Below, piece by piece: positions 5,063 to 6,719 of a stretch of DNA of 6,719 nt; the stretch's first letter is position 1; each line of letters opens with the position of its first letter. The notes beneath the pieces were generated by a model. That model worked only from the letters and a program-made list of their open reading frames with translations. It was not told where the DNA came from and made no database searches. Origin of the DNA: Oscillospiraceae bacterium (lineage in GTDB: Bacteria > Bacillota_A > Clostridia > Oscillospirales > Oscillospiraceae); contig JAFOBK010000015.1 of the NCBI GenBank assembly GCA_017381835.1, positions 1 through 6,719 on the forward strand, given 5' to 3'. The position numbers and the translations under genes are program-made.

Positions 5063-6286
5063 ATGAAAAAAACTGTTTTGAGAAAATATGCTGACTTGAT
5101 TGTCCGTAAGGGCATTAATGTTCAGAAGGGTCAGGAAGTCCTGGTATACGCAGAACTGGACCAGCCCGAGTTTGTGGCTATGGTCGTGGAAGCCTGCTAC
5201 AAGGCTAAGGCTAAGAAGGTTACCGTTGAGTGGGATTACCAGCCTCTGCAGAAGCTGCACATCCGTCATCAGTCTGTTAAGACCATGGGCACCGTTACCG
5301 ATGTGCAGAAGGCAAAGCAGCAGTATCAGTGCGATGTGCTGCCCTGCCGGCTGTTCCTGATGTCTGAGGATCCCGATGGCCTGAAGGGTGTAAACCTGGG
5401 TAAGGTTGCCAAGGCTCGCAAGATGTCCTATCCCATTCTGAAGTCCTATATCGACCAGCGTGAAGGCCAGCAGCAGTGGTGCATCGCTGCTGTTCCCGGC
5501 AAGGCATGGGCAAAGAAGGTATTCCCCGAACTGCGTCCCGCTGCCGCAATGGAGAAGCTGTGGGAAGTCATCCTCTTTGCATCCCGTGTAAATGATGATC
5601 CTATCAAGGCTTGGGATGACCACAACGCAGACCTGAAGGCTCGCTGCGCATATCTGAACGATCTGGGTATCGAAAGCCTGCACTACACCGCAGCCAACGG
5701 TACCAATCTGACTGTGGGCATGATCCCCGAAGGTATTTTCGGCGGCGGCGCCGACACTTCCCGCCAGGGCATCGTCTTCAACCCCAACATTCCCTCCGAG
5801 GAGTGCTTCACCTCTCCCATGAAGGGCAAGGCAGAGGGTATTGTCTACTCCACCATGCCTCTGAGCTACCAGGGTCAGCTGATCGATAAGTTCTCTATCC
5901 GCTTTGAAAACGGCAAGGCAGTGGAGGCTAAGGCTGAAGTTGGCGAGGAACTGCTGAACACCATGCTCACCATGGACGAGGGTGCCGGTTACCTGGGCGA
6001 GTGCGCTCTGGTTCCCCAGGCAAGCCCCATCTGCGAAAGCGGTATCCTGTTCTATAACACCCTGTTCGATGAGAACGCTGCCTGCCATCTGGCTGTGGGC
6101 CGCGGTTTCACCGACTGCATCCGTGACCACCACAACAAGACTCTCCAGGAGTGTCAGGAGCTGGGTATCAACGATTCTATGATCCATGTGGACTTCATGA
6201 TCGGCTGCGATACCATGAACATTGACGCTACCACCCGCGACGGCAAGATCGTTCCTATCTTCCGCAACGGCAACTGGGCATTCTGA
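5063..6286 (+). CDS. Aminopeptidase, M29 (AmpS/PepS-type) metallopeptidase family
   Basis: Cytosolic two-metal exopeptidase that removes N-terminal residues from peptides, feeding amino acid pools. 407 residues, close to the roughly 410 usual for family M29. Likely metal ligands, by position relative to known M29 enzymes: Glu246/247 in PNIPSEECFTSP, Glu313 in GAGYLGECALVP, His342 in ENAACHLAVGRGF, and His375 and Asp377 in HVDFMIGCD. The N-terminal part (KYADLIVRKGINVQKGQEVLV) is the typical family opening. All key residues are present, so it should be active. Start at 5063 is chosen because AGGAG lies seven bases upstream; the frame extends back to 5000, but that extension translates the palindromic repeat and is not credible. 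Transcribed divergently from the methyltransferase gene. No strong terminator follows; a second copy of the palindromic repeat lies 26 bases past the stop. Substrate preference cannot be read from sequence. Confidence 0.92.
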   Translation: MKKTVLRKYADLIVRKGINVQKGQEVLVYAELDQPEFVAMVVEACYKAKAKKVTVEWDYQPLQKLHIRHQSVKTMGTVTDVQKAKQQYQCDVLPCRLFLMSEDPDGLKGVNLGKVAKARKMSYPILKSYIDQREGQQQWCIAAVPGKAWAKKVFPELRPAAAMEKLWEVILFASRVNDDPIKAWDDHNADLKARCAYLNDLGIESLHYTAANGTNLTVGMIPEGIFGGGADTSRQGIVFNPNIPSEECFTSPMKGKAEGIVYSTMPLSYQGQLIDKFSIRFENGKAVEAKAEVGEELLNTMLTMDEGAGYLGECALVPQASPICESGILFYNTLFDENAACHLAVGRGFTDCIRDHHNKTLQECQELGINDSMIHVDFMIGCDTMNIDATTRDGKIVPIFRNGNWAF

Positions 6287-6312
6287 TTATCTGAAATCTT
6301 TCGTCTTTCTGC

Positions 6313-6348
6313 GTCATTGCGAGGAGCGCTTGCGCGACGTGGTAATCT
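6313..6348 (+). repeat. Dispersed palindromic repeat, copy 2 (downstream of aminopeptidase)
   Basis: Shares GTCATTGCGA at the left and GTGGTAATCT at the right with copy 1, in the same orientation, but has a different 16-base centre holding GCGC-TT-GCGC (6326-6335). Outer arms pair with one G-U. No U tract follows, so a terminator role is doubtful. It lies in the 214-base gap between the aminopeptidase and rpmE. Confidence 0.7.
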
Positions 6349-6404
6349 GTTTCTGATTCTGTGGATAGAAAAGCGGAAAAAGCGAAAAAATTAGAAAAAA
6401 ACAC

Positions 6405-6433
6405 TTGCATTCTTGCAATCCCTGTGGTATCAT
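6405..6433 (+). promoter_or_regulatory. Promoter of rpmE with A-rich upstream element
   Basis: -35 TTGCAT (6405-6410), a 17-bp spacer and -10 TATCAT (6428-6433); start expected near 6440. Bases about 6368-6402 are runs of A broken by short G/C pieces, directly abutting the -35 box, as in UP elements that strengthen ribosomal gene promoters. The 5' UTR of about 60 bases contains two overlapping small hairpins. Confidence 0.78.
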
Positions 6434-6449
6434 ATTCGAGCGATTAAAG

Positions 6450-6475
6450 AATTGCTAGGGCAATTGCGCCCTTTT
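6450..6475 (+). promoter_or_regulatory. Two mutually exclusive small hairpins in the rpmE leader
   Basis: AATTGC (6450-6455) can pair with GCAATT (6460-6465) around TAGG. Alternatively GGGC (6458-6461) pairs with GCCC (6468-6471) around six bases, followed by TTTT (6472-6475), which looks like a weak terminator. The two folds share bases and cannot coexist. The pairing is seen in the sequence; a regulatory role is speculative. Confidence 0.35.
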
Positions 6476-6500
6476 AGCTTACGAGAAAGAGGTGAACGAC

Positions 6501-6701
6501 ATGAAAGAAGGCATCCATCCTAAGTACGAGCAGACCACCATCCGTTGCGCTTGCGGCAACACCTTCACCACCGGCTCCACCAAGAAGGAGATCCGTGTTG
6601 AAATCTGCTCCAAGTGCCACCCTTTCTATACCGGCAAGCAGAAGCTGGTTGACACCGGTGGACGTGTTGATCGTTTCAACAAGAGATTTGGTCTGAAGTA
6701 A
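6501..6701 (+). CDS. rpmE: 50S ribosomal protein L31, zinc-binding type
   Basis: 66-residue protein of the large ribosomal subunit, located at the bridge to the small subunit. Opens [20 protein letters not shown] and ends [10 protein letters not shown], typical of bacterial L31. Four cysteines (16, 18, 36, 39) form the zinc ribbon, so this is the Zn-containing (C+) form; the Cys-lacking paralog that some bacteria use in zinc starvation is not in the window. Start at 6501 is chosen because AGAGGTG sits six bases upstream; the in-frame GTG at 6492 is part of that site. It has its own promoter and A-rich upstream element, fitting growth-rate-linked expression. The stop is 18 bases before the window end, so a terminator or operon partner cannot be seen. 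Confidence 0.97.
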   Translation: MKEGIHPKYEQTTIRCACGNTFTTGSTKKEIRVEICSKCHPFYTGKQKLVDTGGRVDRFNKRFGLK

Positions 6702-6719
6702 GAATTGAGTCTGTGCTGA

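Noticed and set aside
5045..6187. 380-residue minus-strand open frame opposite the aminopeptidase
   Set aside because: Shadow of a well-conserved M29 gene; no promoter or ribosome binding site on that strand.
6287..6370. Intrinsic terminator for the aminopeptidase at repeat copy 2
   Set aside because: The hairpin is weak and is followed by CTGTTTCTG, not a U run; I call it a repeat only.

Overview
The window reads as chromosomal DNA from a Gram-positive anaerobe of the Clostridia, most like gut Oscillospiraceae/Ruminococcaceae (inference). The basis is moderate GC content, strong GGAGG-type ribosome binding sites, sigma-A-like promoters with 17-bp spacers, a zinc-type L31, an HTH-less biotin ligase and small housekeeping transcription units. 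I see no phage, transposase, CRISPR, tRNA or rRNA sequence.

Layout. Five genes lie on the minus strand between 1 and 4882. From the left edge these are: the N-terminal three quarters of a PutP-type sodium/proline symporter (cut by the window edge); a 101-residue membrane-anchored protein with 13 cysteines and an acidic Glu/Ala tail; a biotin-protein ligase (birA); a 468-residue protein joining six membrane helices to a 2-oxoacid dehydrogenase E2-like acyltransferase fold; and a stand-alone homocysteine S-methyltransferase-type domain. Two genes lie on the plus strand: an M29-type metallo-aminopeptidase and ribosomal protein L31 (rpmE), which ends just before the right edge.

Transcription units. 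Each unit has a recognisable promoter. The E2-like gene and birA form a two-gene operon, with one base between stop and start. The methyltransferase gene ends in its own terminator, and the -35 box of the E2-like gene begins two bases beyond that terminator. The E2-like promoter sits so close to its ATG that the mRNA should be almost leaderless. The methyltransferase and aminopeptidase genes diverge from back-to-back promoters whose -35 boxes are six bases apart. The Cys-rich gene is a single unit with a good promoter and a terminator capped by a GCAA tetraloop.

Function. The set mixes nutrient handling (proline uptake, peptide trimming, methyl transfer), cofactor attachment (biotin ligase) and translation (L31). 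There is no single obvious pathway. The least ordinary items are the Cys-rich/Glu-rich small membrane protein, the E2-like membrane protein whose catalytic-His motif reads DERIVDG instead of DHRxxDG, a pair of dispersed palindromic repeats flanking the aminopeptidase gene (one in its 5' UTR), and a perfect 13-bp inverted repeat inside the start of birA.
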